From the NCBI GenBank assembly GCA_028281215.1, contig JANQKH010000651.1, positions 1-12,282 on the forward strand: DNA of 12,282 bases, read 5' to 3'. A model generated the notes under the pieces. That model was not told the DNA's origin, did no database searches, and saw nothing but the letters and a program-made list of their open reading frames with translations. Position 1 is the stretch's first letter; each line of letters starts with the position of its first letter. The stretch comes from Phycisphaeraceae bacterium (GTDB taxonomy: Bacteria; Planctomycetota; Phycisphaerae; Phycisphaerales; Phycisphaeraceae). Made by a program: the position numbers and the translations under genes. Positions 1 through 6,969 of the stretch are shown in pieces.

Positions 1-1
1 G

Positions 2-934
2 TGTGAATTGTTGCCCGGCGCCCGTACGGTGATCGCCGTTGCGGATCGGTACGCCACGGACGCGCCGGAGCCTGAGTCAGAAGTCGTCGGGTCAACTGCA
101 TCGCCGGCAAATGCATCACCCAAAGGCCGCGTTGCCCGTTACGCTTGGGGCGATGACTATCACAAGGTGATCAAGCGTCGGCTCTTCCAGTTCGCCGATA
201 CGTTGCGCGAACGCTGGCCCGATGAAGGCTACAAGGTTACGGTCGACACCGCGCCGGTGTTGGAACGCGAACACGCCGCCCGCGCCGGATTGGGTTGGGT
301 TGGCAAACACACATTGCTGATTCATCCGAAGCTGGGTTCCTGGTTGTTACTGGGCGAGATCATCACCACGCTGGCGATCGAGCCCTCATCGGAGAACGGT
401 TTTCCAACCCCGCTCGTGCCGCCGACGGATCATTGCGGCACGTGCACGCGGTGCATCGACGCCTGTCCGACGGATTGCATCACGCCCTATTCACTCGACG
501 CTACGCGGTGCATCAGTTACCTGACGATCGAACACCGCGGCCCAATCGATGCCACGCTGCATCCCATGATGGGCGATTGGATCGCCGGCTGTGACGTTTG
601 CCAGGAGGTCTGCCCGCACAATCAACATGAAGGTGACAGCGATGTCGATCCGCCCGACGTGTTGCCGCCATATAAGCCGCGGGAACATGCCGGCGGGATT
701 GATCTGATGTCGGTGTTGAACTGGGATGTCTCGGTCCGACAGCGCACACTGCAAGGTTCGGCCCTCAAGCGCATCAAACTTGACATGTTCAAACGCAACG
801 CGCTCATCGCGGCAGGCAATCATCTTCGCGAACACCATGACGACGGTTTGCGAAACCGGATTCGCGAATTGGCGAACGACCCAAACGAATCGGACATGGT
901 GCGACAGACGGCAAGGGAAGTGCTGCAACCTTAG
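2..934 (+). CDS. queG: Epoxyqueuosine reductase QueG, 5' end outside window
   Basis: Catalyses the last step of queuosine synthesis, reducing epoxyqueuosine to queuosine in the wobble position of tRNAs; the family uses cobalamin and two [4Fe-4S] clusters in the cytoplasm. The frame is open to the left edge, and the family's N-terminus (roughly 50-70 residues) is missing; the visible part begins at the conserved LLPGARTVI segment. Numbering from the Leu codon at 8, the core segment DTAPVLERE is at 80-88 and GLGWVGKHTLLI at 94-105. The ferredoxin-like cysteines follow as C143-x2-C-x2-C-x3-CP, then C157, and GCDVCQEVCPHN at 194-205. The C-terminus (about 260-308) looks like a short HEAT-type helical repeat, as in many QueG proteins. 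No cofactor residue visible in this part is missing. The next gene is convergent, so this is the end of its transcription unit. Confidence 0.93.
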   Translation, partial: CELLPGARTVIAVADRYATDAPEPESEVVGSTASPANASPKGRVARYAWGDDYHKVIKRRLFQFADTLRERWPDEGYKVTVDTAPVLEREHAARAGLGWVGKHTLLIHPKLGSWLLLGEIITTLAIEPSSENGFPTPLVPPTDHCGTCTRCIDACPTDCITPYSLDATRCISYLTIEHRGPIDATLHPMMGDWIAGCDVCQEVCPHNQHEGDSDVDPPDVLPPYKPREHAGGIDLMSVLNWDVSVRQRTLQGSALKRIKLDMFKRNALIAAGNHLREHHDDGLRNRIRELANDPNESDMVRQTAREVLQP

Positions 935-1150
935 AACGCATGGAAAGAGGGGCTGGGGCAAAGGAGGCTTGGCGACGTCCCCCAGATTCTGAATCAGTTC
1001 GTGCAATGAGTTTGCCAAGTTGCAGGTGATGTGCTGTGGCACAGCGAGCCTTTGCCACGGGCGCCCATGTGGTTCTGCACCCGCGCGCCTTCGAGGATTC
1101 AACTTCAGCGAATGCGGCCGGCTGATTCCGTCACATCGCGATTCAAATGA

Positions 1151-1185
1151 CAAGGCTCCCGACCAGAAATGGACCGAGAGCCTTG
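1151..1185 (-). terminator. Stem-loop after the thioredoxin-like gene, possible terminator
   Basis: An 8-bp perfect stem, CAAGGCTC (1151-1158) with GAGCCTTG (1178-1185), encloses a smaller CCA/TGG stem with a GAAA loop. It lies about 30 bases beyond the stop of the leftward gene at 1217. On the minus strand it is followed only by a short T-containing tail (TCATTTG), so it may be a weak intrinsic terminator or simply a 3' stabilising hairpin. No queG terminator with a T-run is visible in the rest of 935-1216. Confidence 0.45.
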
Positions 1186-1216
1186 TGTGCTGGGGCTGTA
1201 AAAATCAGTGTGGATG

Positions 1217-2143
1217 TTATTTGCTGATGCCTTCGATGATTTGAGGAATCTGCTCCGCCTTTTCGGATTTGGGCGCCGCTGCTTGTGCTTTTTTGAGCAA
1301 TGCGACGGTGGCGGGAATATCTTCGGTTCGAAACTTGGCCAGCGCCATGCCGAAGAGAGCTTCCTGCAACGCCAGGCCGTTCAGTTTTTTGTCTTTGATG
1401 ATCTTTTCGATTTTGGCATAGGCGGCGGCGGCGTCTTCGGTGGTGCCGAGGATTTCCTGAACCTGTTCTTCGATTTTCGGGGCGATCTTGATGCTTTCGT
1501 ACTTGTTGAACAGGCCGGCGGATTTGTCGGCGTCCAACTTCATGATCTGCGCGATTTCATCTTTGTACGTCGCCATGAGAAGCGTTGCGGAGATCGGCAC
1601 GGCATCGAGCGCGGCGTCCAGTGCTTTGGCCTTTTCAAGGCCGGTCGCTTCGCCTGCTTTCTTCAGTTGCGCGTCACGCGCGGCACGCAGTTTTGTTTTC
1701 TCTGTCAACTTTTTGGTGTATTGCTCCGGCGTTTCGCCACCGTAGCCGGACCACTGGGCGTACGGTCGGCCTTTCGCGTCGGCGAGGATGATTGTGGGAA
1801 ACGCCGCCACGCGGTATTGCTCGGCCATTTCGTTGTTCTGTGCGATCACCGCTGCGGTCTGGCGCGATTTGTCACGCGGATAGTCCAACTTCACCAGCAC
1901 AAACGCCTTGGGTGCTTCAGCCTGAAAGTGAGCGCTGTCGAACACGCGCGATTTGAGCATCTTGCAAGGCGGGCACCAGTCGGAACCGGTGAACTCCAAC
2001 AGCAAATCCTTCGTGCCTTCCGTAGCCGATTTCTTGGCAGCGGCGACGTCTTCGGTCCAGCCTTTGGGCACCGCTTGCACGGCAATACTGAAAACGCCGA
2101 TCAACAAACACGTGGCAACAGTGTGAAATTTCGTCAAAAGCAT
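1217..2143 (-). CDS. Secreted thioredoxin-fold protein with WCPPC active site
   Basis: 308 residues. A hydrophobic N-terminal segment ends in AVQA (about residues 1-24) and looks like a Sec signal peptide, so the protein should act outside the cytoplasmic membrane. The thioredoxin domain spans about 28-155: the active site WCPPCK has Cys57 and Cys60, and the cis-proline motif FPT is at 115-117. The C-terminal half (about 155-308) is Ala/Lys-rich and probably all-helical, perhaps TPR-like, which makes the protein about twice the length of a plain thioredoxin. The role is probably thiol-disulfide exchange on periplasmic proteins; the partner is unknown. The ATG start is supported by AAGGAG five bases upstream (2149-2154). 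It stands alone, with about 200 bases to the upstream mlaD gene, so it may have its own promoter. Fold call is sure, specific role is not. Confidence 0.85.
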   Translation of the reverse strand: MLLTKFHTVATCLLIGVFSIAVQAVPKGWTEDVAAAKKSATEGTKDLLLEFTGSDWCPPCKMLKSRVFDSAHFQAEAPKAFVLVKLDYPRDKSRQTAAVIAQNNEMAEQYRVAAFPTIILADAKGRPYAQWSGYGGETPEQYTKKLTEKTKLRAARDAQLKKAGEATGLEKAKALDAALDAVPISATLLMATYKDEIAQIMKLDADKSAGLFNKYESIKIAPKIEEQVQEILGTTEDAAAAYAKIEKIIKDKKLNGLALQEALFGMALAKFRTEDIPATVALLKKAQAAAPKSEKAEQIPQIIEGISK

Positions 2144-2185
2144 GTTGGCTCCTTGGGTCGTGGCATGGTGGGCTGTGGGCGTGTC

Positions 2186-2191
2186 AGTATA
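2186..2191 (-). promoter_or_regulatory. Candidate -10 box for the thioredoxin-like gene
   Basis: TATACT on the minus strand, about 43 bases upstream of the start codon, matches five of six -10 consensus bases. No convincing -35 box lies 16-18 bases further upstream, so this is a weak call. The surrounding spacer 2144-2344 otherwise shows only a small TTCCC-N7-GGGAA palindrome (2276-2292). Confidence 0.3.
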
Positions 2192-2344
2192 GCCGTATCC
2201 GATCCTGCGCCATCAGTCCTTACGCCCGGCAACCCAAGCGGTTCAAAGAGTGAAACTCGTGCAGTCGCCCGGGTATTCCCTGCAAATGGGAAAATGTCCT
2301 CAAGTTTGATTGGACCGGTGGCGAGGGCATATCCATTCACATGG

Positions 2345-3448
2345 TTAAAACTTCAACAGCCCCTCCTTCTCCAACTTCCGGATCAGCAGTTGCAGGTCTT
2401 TGAGGGCGGCGTCCAGCCGCTTGGCGGACTGGTTGAGGTTGTTGAACAGGGCGGGGTCGTTGAGCAGTTTGCCGATGGTCCCGTCGCCGGTGCGGGCCTG
2501 ATCAATCGTCTTGTGCAGGGCGTTGATCGACCGGGACAAGTCGTCCGCCACGGCGATGTAACGCTTGGTCAACTGGTCGAGGTTTCCGCCCGCCGAGTCG
2601 AGTACGCCGTCGAGTTTGTCGGCGCTGCGGTTGAGCTTGCCGGTCAGTTGCTTGGCGTCGTCGGCGACGCCCTTGAAACTCGCCGCGACTTCTTTGATGT
2701 CACCGCTGGCGTCACGAACATTCGCCATTGTCGTGTGGACATCTTTTTTGAGTTGCTCGTCATTGATCCAATCCTGCACGCCGGCCAGCAGGTCTTTCAT
2801 TTCGGCCAGCCGCGTGTCGGCGCGGGCGATCACCGTGGCGATGTTCGCCGCCGCCTTGCCCTGGTCGACGTCGTTCGGCGTGCGCGCCGCGGTCAGGTCC
2901 TTGATGTTGCGGCCGACCTCCGTCCACTCCGCGCTCAACTTTTCAAAATGACCGACGAGCACGTTGATCTTTTCGCTCGGCCCGGCGAGCGCCGACTGCA
3001 TCTGCTCGGCCAGTTGCCCGGTCAGGCTGGCGACCGAACCTTTGATTTCCGCCGTCCCGTCCCGCGCGATCGCTTCGTGCGGCGTGTTGGGGTTAAGGTG
3101 GGAAATGTCCAGCGACAACGCCGGGCTCCCGCCGATCAACGCCTGTTCAACCGTGGCTTTGACGCCGACGGGAATGCGAAACTCATGCCGCACCAGCGCT
3201 TCGATCACCACGCCTTTGCTCGCCGGTTCATCCAACCGCACGGACAACACCCGGCCGACGTCGATACCGCTGAGCTTCACGCGGCTGCCTTCGGTCACCC
3301 CACCGGCGCGCGGCATGCGCACGTTGACGTTGTAACCCTTTTCGAGGAAGTCCGGCACGTAACCGAACAGCATCATCAACCCCATGAATCCCGCGACGCC
3401 CGCCAGCGCGGTGACGCCTACCACGATGTGTCGGCTGCGTTCGTTCAT
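2345..3448 (-). CDS. mlaD: MCE-domain (MlaD-type) lipid-transport substrate-binding protein
   Basis: 367 residues. MlaD-type proteins are anchored in the inner membrane, form hexameric rings and shuttle phospholipids or other hydrophobic molecules between membranes together with an ABC transporter. Visible layout: a single membrane helix at about 8-30, an MCE domain at about 36-115 with the typical GVTEGSRVKLSGIDVGRV segment, then a long polar helical region (about 125-367) rich in Asp/Lys/Leu heptad-like runs. That tail makes it much longer than E. coli MlaD (about 180 residues) and could form a needle or tunnel, as in other long MCE proteins. The frame is open upstream to 3601, but that start would lie inside mlaF. 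The ATG at 3448 is preferred because it directly precedes the membrane anchor and has CCGGAG six bases upstream. It follows mlaF after 52 bases, so the two are probably one operon. Confidence 0.88.
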   Translation of the reverse strand: MNERSRHIVVGVTALAGVAGFMGLMMLFGYVPDFLEKGYNVNVRMPRAGGVTEGSRVKLSGIDVGRVLSVRLDEPASKGVVIEALVRHEFRIPVGVKATVEQALIGGSPALSLDISHLNPNTPHEAIARDGTAEIKGSVASLTGQLAEQMQSALAGPSEKINVLVGHFEKLSAEWTEVGRNIKDLTAARTPNDVDQGKAAANIATVIARADTRLAEMKDLLAGVQDWINDEQLKKDVHTTMANVRDASGDIKEVAASFKGVADDAKQLTGKLNRSADKLDGVLDSAGGNLDQLTKRYIAVADDLSRSINALHKTIDQARTGDGTIGKLLNDPALFNNLNQSAKRLDAALKDLQLLIRKLEKEGLLKF

Positions 3449-3500
3449 GATCGGCTCCGGTGTGTGACCAATGGGGAACTCGTGACCGCCATCATACCCG

Positions 3501-4334
3501 TCATGACAGGCTTTGAAATCCTTCGCGGATGCGCCGCAAATCTTCGTCGTCGGCCTTACCTTGAATGAAGTGTTGCACCTGTTCGTCTTCGAGATTGACA
3601 AATCGATCCGCAGCCTCGTCGGCGATCACCTTTCCGCTGTGCAACAACACCATGCGATCGCCAATCTTTCGGGCGCTGACCATGTCGTGCGTGACGGCAA
3701 TGCTGGTCACACCCAGGTTTTCCGCGAGAGTGACGATCAACTCGTTGATCAGGTCCGCGGTGATCGGGTCGAGGCCGGTGGTGGGTTCGTCGTAAAGCAT
3801 GAGTTCCGGTTCGAGGACGATGGCGCGGGCGAGGGCGACGCGTTTGCGCTGTCCCCCTGAAAGGTCGCCCGGCATCTTCCGACCGATATCCGGCAGGCCG
3901 ACCATGCGCAGCACTTTTTCTGCTTGGTCTCGGCGCTCGCGTCGTTTGCGTTGGGCGTGTTCGTGCAGTGGGAATTCTACGTTTTCATAGACGGTTCGCG
4001 AGTCGAACAGCGCACCCATCTGAAATAGAAAACCAATCCGCGTGCGAATCGCCACCAGCGCCGGCTCCTTCAACTGGTCGACACGCTGATCGTGAAAATA
4101 CACCTCGCCGGCGTCCGGCCGAAGCAGCCCGACGATGTGTTTGAGCAGCACACTTTTGCCCGTGCCGCTGGGGCCGAGCACGACGGTGGTTTCGCCCGCC
4201 ATGAATTCCAGTGACACACCGTTCAGCACCGTGTTGGAGCCGAACGCTTTGTGCAGATTGACGACGCGCGTGAGTGGCGTTCTTGCCGCGTTTGTCCTGG
4301 TATGGCGAGATGTGGTTTCAGGTGAACTTTTCAT
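3501..4334 (-). CDS. mlaF: ABC transporter ATPase, MlaF-type
   Basis: 277 residues from the ATG at 4334. It is the cytoplasmic ATPase of a Mla/Ttg2-type lipid transporter, expected to work with an MlaE permease and the MlaD protein encoded just downstream. All ABC motifs are present: Walker A GPSGTGKS (54-61), Q-loop Gln105 in FLFQMGALFDS, signature LSGGQ (158-162), Walker B LMLYDEP (178-184) with catalytic Glu183, and the switch His in AVTHDM. The FLFQ.GALFDS segment is characteristic of the MlaF subgroup. A TTG at 4382 would add 16 residues without a ribosome site; the ATG has only a weak AGG about 12 bases upstream, so the exact start is less certain than the product. No mlaE gene is adjacent: upstream comes a palindrome and then an aspartate kinase gene. 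Confidence 0.88.
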   Translation of the reverse strand: MKSSPETTSRHTRTNAARTPLTRVVNLHKAFGSNTVLNGVSLEFMAGETTVVLGPSGTGKSVLLKHIVGLLRPDAGEVYFHDQRVDQLKEPALVAIRTRIGFLFQMGALFDSRTVYENVEFPLHEHAQRKRRERRDQAEKVLRMVGLPDIGRKMPGDLSGGQRKRVALARAIVLEPELMLYDEPTTGLDPITADLINELIVTLAENLGVTSIAVTHDMVSARKIGDRMVLLHSGKVIADEAADRFVNLEDEQVQHFIQGKADDEDLRRIREGFQSLS

Positions 4335-4415
4335 CTGAGAAATCAACCTGATCCGTGTCGTGTGAGGTGAGTTGCATGTCAATTGCCGTGTGCCAATGGC
4401 TGCGTTTCAGTTCCG

Positions 4416-4488
4416 GTGTGTCATGGCTGGCTTGCCCAGCCGTGCGCTGGCTTGTTCCTCACGGCTGGGCAAGCCAGCCATGGCACGC
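4416..4488. repeat. Large extragenic palindrome with nested repeats
   Basis: Two perfectly complementary 23-base arms (4422-4444 and 4460-4482) surround a 15-base loop. The pairing extends outward to 4416/4488 with two G-U pairs. Each arm contains its own small inverted repeat (GCTGG-N5-CCAGC), and the loop carries a third partial copy of GCTGGCTTG, so the unit looks built from repeated pieces. It sits between the aspartate kinase stop and the mlaF start. There is no T-run on either side, so it is not a standard intrinsic terminator. It resembles REP/BIME-type dispersed palindromes. Confidence 0.85.
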
Positions 4489-4521
4489 AGTGGTGGTCAA
4501 TCAACATGTGCCGTCATCGAA

Positions 4522-5838
4522 TCAGTTCACAAACGCATCATAAATCGCGCGCATCGCAGTTTCGAATTCGTGCATGTTCACCCCCACGATGATGTTAATT
4601 TCGCTGGAACCCTGGTCAATCATTCGGATGTTTACGCCCGCGGCGCCCAAGGCATTGAACAGTTTCGCCGCCATACCCGGTGTGCGCGCCATGCCGCGGC
4701 CGACCGTCGCGATCAACGCCATGTCCGGGTAGAGATCAATGGTGTCCGGTTCGCACTCCGCCTTGATCGCTTCGATGATTTTTTCTTCATTGCCGTTGAG
4801 TTGATCATCTTCGACAACCACGCTCATCGTGTCGATGCCGGACGGCATGTGTTCAAAGCTGACACCGTTGGCTTCGAGCACACCAAGCACGCGTCGGCCG
4901 AATCCGACCTCGGCGTTCATCAGCGCCTTGCTCAACGCGATGACGGTGAAATCCTTGCGACCGGCGATACCTGTGATCGTGCCTTGGTGCGCGATCGGCG
5001 CCGCGTCCGGCAGAATCATTGTGCCTGGATCGTCAGGTAGATTCGTGTTGCGAATGTTTACCGGAATGGACGCCTGCCGCACAGGAAAAATCGCCTCGTC
5101 GTGCAACACCGACGCGCCCATGTACGCAAGCTCACGCAGTTCCTTATAGGTGACCGAATCGATTGGTTTGGGACGATCAATGACGCGCGGATCCGCCATC
5201 AGCAGGCCGGACACGTCCGTCCAGTTCTCGTACACATCGGCGTTGACCCCCGCAGCGACGATCGCGCCGGTGATGTCCGATCCGCCCCGTGAGAACGTGC
5301 GAATCTCTCCGTCCGGACCACTGCCATAAAACCCCGGTATCACTGCGCGGTCGACCTCGGCCAGTCGCGCACGGGTCGCCTCGTGCGTCTGGTCGCGCAG
5401 CAGTCGTCCATGCTTGTCGAATTGAACGATCTCCGCGGCATCGATGAATGCATAACCGAGCACTGCCGCGATGATCGGACCATTGAGAAACTCACCGCGG
5501 CTGGCTGCATATTCCTTCGACGCGCCGCCGGCGAGGTCCGCTTTCGTCTTCGCCAACTGCGGCGATAGGTCAAGATCAATGCCCAAGTCAGTAATGATCT
5601 GGTTGTATCGCTGTTCGATCAGCGCGAACACTTCATCGAACGGCAGATCATTGCGGGCGTGCTCGTGGCAAAGGTAAAAAAGATCGGTGATCTTCTGGTC
5701 CTTGGGATCGCGCTTGCCCGGCGCGGACGCCACGATGTATCGCCGTTCGTCATCCGCTTCAACGATCGCTTTGACCTTGGCGATCTGGTTGGTGTCCGCA
5801 AGGGACGTGCCGCCGAATTTACAGACTTTGACGCCCAT
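4522..5838 (-). CDS. lysC: Aspartate kinase (YclM/ThrD-type)
   Basis: 438 residues. It phosphorylates L-aspartate with ATP, the first step towards lysine, threonine, methionine and diaminopimelate. The N-terminal amino-acid kinase domain shows KFGGTSLAD (7-15), VASAPGKR (36-43), GFYGS (169-173) and the substrate and nucleotide-binding segment TFSRGGSDITGAI (181-193). Two ACT regulatory domains follow, at about 295-350 (with EHMPSGIDTMSVVV) and 374-435 (with GVNIRMIDQGSSEINI), so feedback inhibition by lysine and/or threonine is expected. The SAPGKR signature and lack of a fused homoserine dehydrogenase fit the stand-alone Gram-positive-style subgroup. The start is set by the conserved MGVKVCKFGG beginning; the ribosome site is weak. 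No other amino-acid pathway genes are adjacent. The 139-base upstream spacer may hold its promoter, but I see no convincing boxes. Confidence 0.95.
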   Translation of the reverse strand: MGVKVCKFGGTSLADTNQIAKVKAIVEADDERRYIVASAPGKRDPKDQKITDLFYLCHEHARNDLPFDEVFALIEQRYNQIITDLGIDLDLSPQLAKTKADLAGGASKEYAASRGEFLNGPIIAAVLGYAFIDAAEIVQFDKHGRLLRDQTHEATRARLAEVDRAVIPGFYGSGPDGEIRTFSRGGSDITGAIVAAGVNADVYENWTDVSGLLMADPRVIDRPKPIDSVTYKELRELAYMGASVLHDEAIFPVRQASIPVNIRNTNLPDDPGTMILPDAAPIAHQGTITGIAGRKDFTVIALSKALMNAEVGFGRRVLGVLEANGVSFEHMPSGIDTMSVVVEDDQLNGNEEKIIEAIKAECEPDTIDLYPDMALIATVGRGMARTPGMAAKLFNALGAAGVNIRMIDQGSSEINIIVGVNMHEFETAMRAIYDAFVN

Positions 5839-5977
5839 GATGGATGCGTGCTTTCAAGGGTTCGGGTGCAAAACAGTGGGTCGGGTAATGTAACCGAATT
5901 AATCGGCCCAGGTCGCCTCGGCCGGCAGGGCGGCGAAGGTCCAGAATCACCAGCGACGGTGTGGAAGTGTCCTAATA

Positions 5978-6184
5978 TCAAACCCAGCCAAACCACCATT
6001 CAAGAACACACAGGATAAGCATGATCGTAATTAAGGCGCCGGTAACCCAGCCCCCACCTCTGAAGACCATCCAGAAAAAGATGATCGGGGCGGCGACGGC
6101 AATGACCATCGCGACGATCGGCTTGCCCCACCATTTGTCCTCGATCCGGTGAAGACAACCAACAAAGCCATTCTGATTACGCAT
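5978..6184 (-). CDS. Small two-helix membrane protein, function unknown
   Basis: 68 residues. I do not recognise a family. A polar start with a Cys and HRIEDKWW is followed by two strongly hydrophobic stretches (about 22-42 and 48-66) separated by a short RGGGW turn, so it is predicted as a membrane hairpin ending at the C-terminus. The start codon overlaps the end of the upstream gene by 8 bases, and a purine-rich AGGGAGAGG lies just before the ATG. This suggests translational coupling, which supports it being a real gene rather than a chance frame. Together with its neighbour it probably forms a small membrane complex; nothing in the sequence tells the role. Confidence 0.65.
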   Translation of the reverse strand: MRNQNGFVGCLHRIEDKWWGKPIVAMVIAVAAPIIFFWMVFRGGGWVTGALITIMLILCVLEWWFGWV

Positions 6185-6551
6185 CTTCCTCTCCCTCTTC
6201 TTCGGGCGACTCTTCAGTCGGATCCCACGTCGGCTTCCAGAACAGGAAGTGCATCAACTCGTCCCACAGCCGCTTCGTTACCACGGCCACCAGGCCGAAG
6301 AACGCGAGGGATATCCCGAGAGTTGCGACGATGGACTGCTGCGCGAAGTTTTCCGCTTGTCGATCGTGGACGGCGACGCCGGCCGCTACTGCGATGATCA
6401 TCCATACTGCCCAAAATATGCCGCTGGCCATGGCAAGCCTCCAGTGAAAAGGGTTGGCGAGTCCGATGGACTCCCCGTGTTCCTGGCTTACCACAGCCAT
6501 TGCACCGAAGAATCCACCGGCCACACCAACCCGATTGGGAGGCGCAGCCAC
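6177..6551 (-). CDS. Two-helix membrane protein with acidic tail, function unknown
   Basis: 124 residues from a GTG codon. It is not a recognised family. Predicted layout: about 38 polar or mixed N-terminal residues, a membrane helix at about 39-60, a short polar loop (HDRQAENFAQQ), a second helix at about 74-93, an aromatic amphipathic segment (KRLWDELMHFLFW), and a strongly acidic C-terminal tail (EESPEEEGEEDA). The GTG start is chosen because AAGGG (6560-6564) lies eight bases upstream; an in-frame ATG at 6500 lacks a good ribosome site. The gene overlaps the next small membrane gene by 8 bases and they are likely co-translated. Two hairpins lie in its presumed leader. Confidence 0.65.
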   Translation of the reverse strand: MAAPPNRVGVAGGFFGAMAVVSQEHGESIGLANPFHWRLAMASGIFWAVWMIIAVAAGVAVHDRQAENFAQQSIVATLGISLAFFGLVAVVTKRLWDELMHFLFWKPTWDPTEESPEEEGEEDA

Positions 6552-6574
6552 GGCGTCAGCCCTTGGTGCGATGG

Positions 6575-6590
6575 CCCGCCTAATGGCGGG
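6575..6590 (-). promoter_or_regulatory. Leader hairpin of the small membrane-protein operon
   Basis: A perfect 6-bp stem CCCGCC/GGCGGG with a four-base loop, 11 bases upstream of the AAGGG ribosome site of the GTG-started gene. It is close enough to affect ribosome access. There is no T-run, so it is not a normal attenuator terminator. Confidence 0.45.
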
Positions 6591-6614
6591 ACGTGGTAAT
6601 TCGGAACACAGGGC

Positions 6615-6632
6615 CGACCTGCAAGCAGGTCG
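6615..6632 (-). promoter_or_regulatory. Perfect palindrome in the leader or promoter region of the membrane-protein operon
   Basis: CGACCTGC directly meets its complement GCAGGTCG with two bases between (18 bases in all). As RNA it would give a 7-bp stem with a CAAG/CTTG loop; as DNA it could be an operator. It lies about 17 bases downstream of the candidate -10 box at 6649-6657. Confidence 0.45.
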
Positions 6633-6648
6633 TCAGATTGTCTACTCA

Positions 6649-6657
6649 ATCATATCA
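6649..6657 (-). promoter_or_regulatory. Candidate extended -10 promoter for the membrane-protein operon
   Basis: On the minus strand TGATATGAT fits the extended -10 pattern (TGnTATnAT-like). It would give a leader of about 90 bases containing both hairpins. No good -35 box is seen, which extended -10 promoters tolerate. Confidence 0.3.
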
Positions 6658-6910
6658 GCCTTGTTTTCTCGCAAGGGAAGTATTTAAGCCTAGCAGATTC
6701 GCCAACCCGGCTGGGCATCAGGCTGGAGCAAGAACGAAACAATGGACGGCGCCGTGATGCCGAATCGGAACAGGTAGGCTAACAAATGCGGATTAAATCG
6801 GACATGACGCGCAAATTTTTTAAGCTAACAAAAAACACGGAACATGCTTTCAAATAACCACTTAGGAAGTAATTTACCCTGTTCTGTTAAGGTCGATTGC
6901 GCGGACGGCC
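6658..6910. other. Gene-free AT-richer stretch
   Basis: No supported gene lies here; an upstream extension of the next gene's frame (from 6844) has no ribosome site. Visible items are a run ATTTTTT followed by AAAAAA around 6816-6836, two copies of GCTAACAAA (about 6778 and 6823), and a broken inverted repeat (GATTCG...CGAATC with GGCATCA...TGATGCC, about 6696-6770). The composition is visibly richer in A/T than the genes to the left, as expected of a promoter or island boundary. Confidence 0.4.
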
Positions 6911-6939
6911 TTGCAATATGCCGCACTTCGTGCAATAAT
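6911..6939 (+). promoter_or_regulatory. Candidate sigma70-type promoter of the HARE-HTH gene
   Basis: TTGCAA (6911-6916), a 17-base spacer and AATAAT (6934-6939) resemble -35 and -10 boxes at ideal spacing, placing the transcript start about 24 bases before the ATG. The two boxes lie in near-identical GCAATA contexts about 19 bases apart, and GCAC-TTC-GTGC (6923-6933) is a small palindrome between them. A DNA-binding product could therefore regulate itself here. Confidence 0.45.
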
Positions 6940-6969
6940 CTTTCATTCCTCGCTACAGGAGCATATGAA

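Noticed and set aside
491..1153. A 220-residue minus-strand frame opposite queG
   Set aside because: queG on the plus strand has all cysteine motifs; the reverse frame has no domain and begins in the spacer.
1208..3568. A 786-residue open frame on the plus strand
   Set aside because: It is antisense to the thioredoxin-like and mlaD genes, has Phe/Gly/Arg-rich content typical of a reverse-strand shadow, and no recognisable domain; the minus-strand genes have clear motifs and ribosome sites.
6778..6831. GCTAACAAA copies as integron attC-like sites
   Set aside because: No paired core sites or attC-type fold, and no integron integrase; only a short repeated word.
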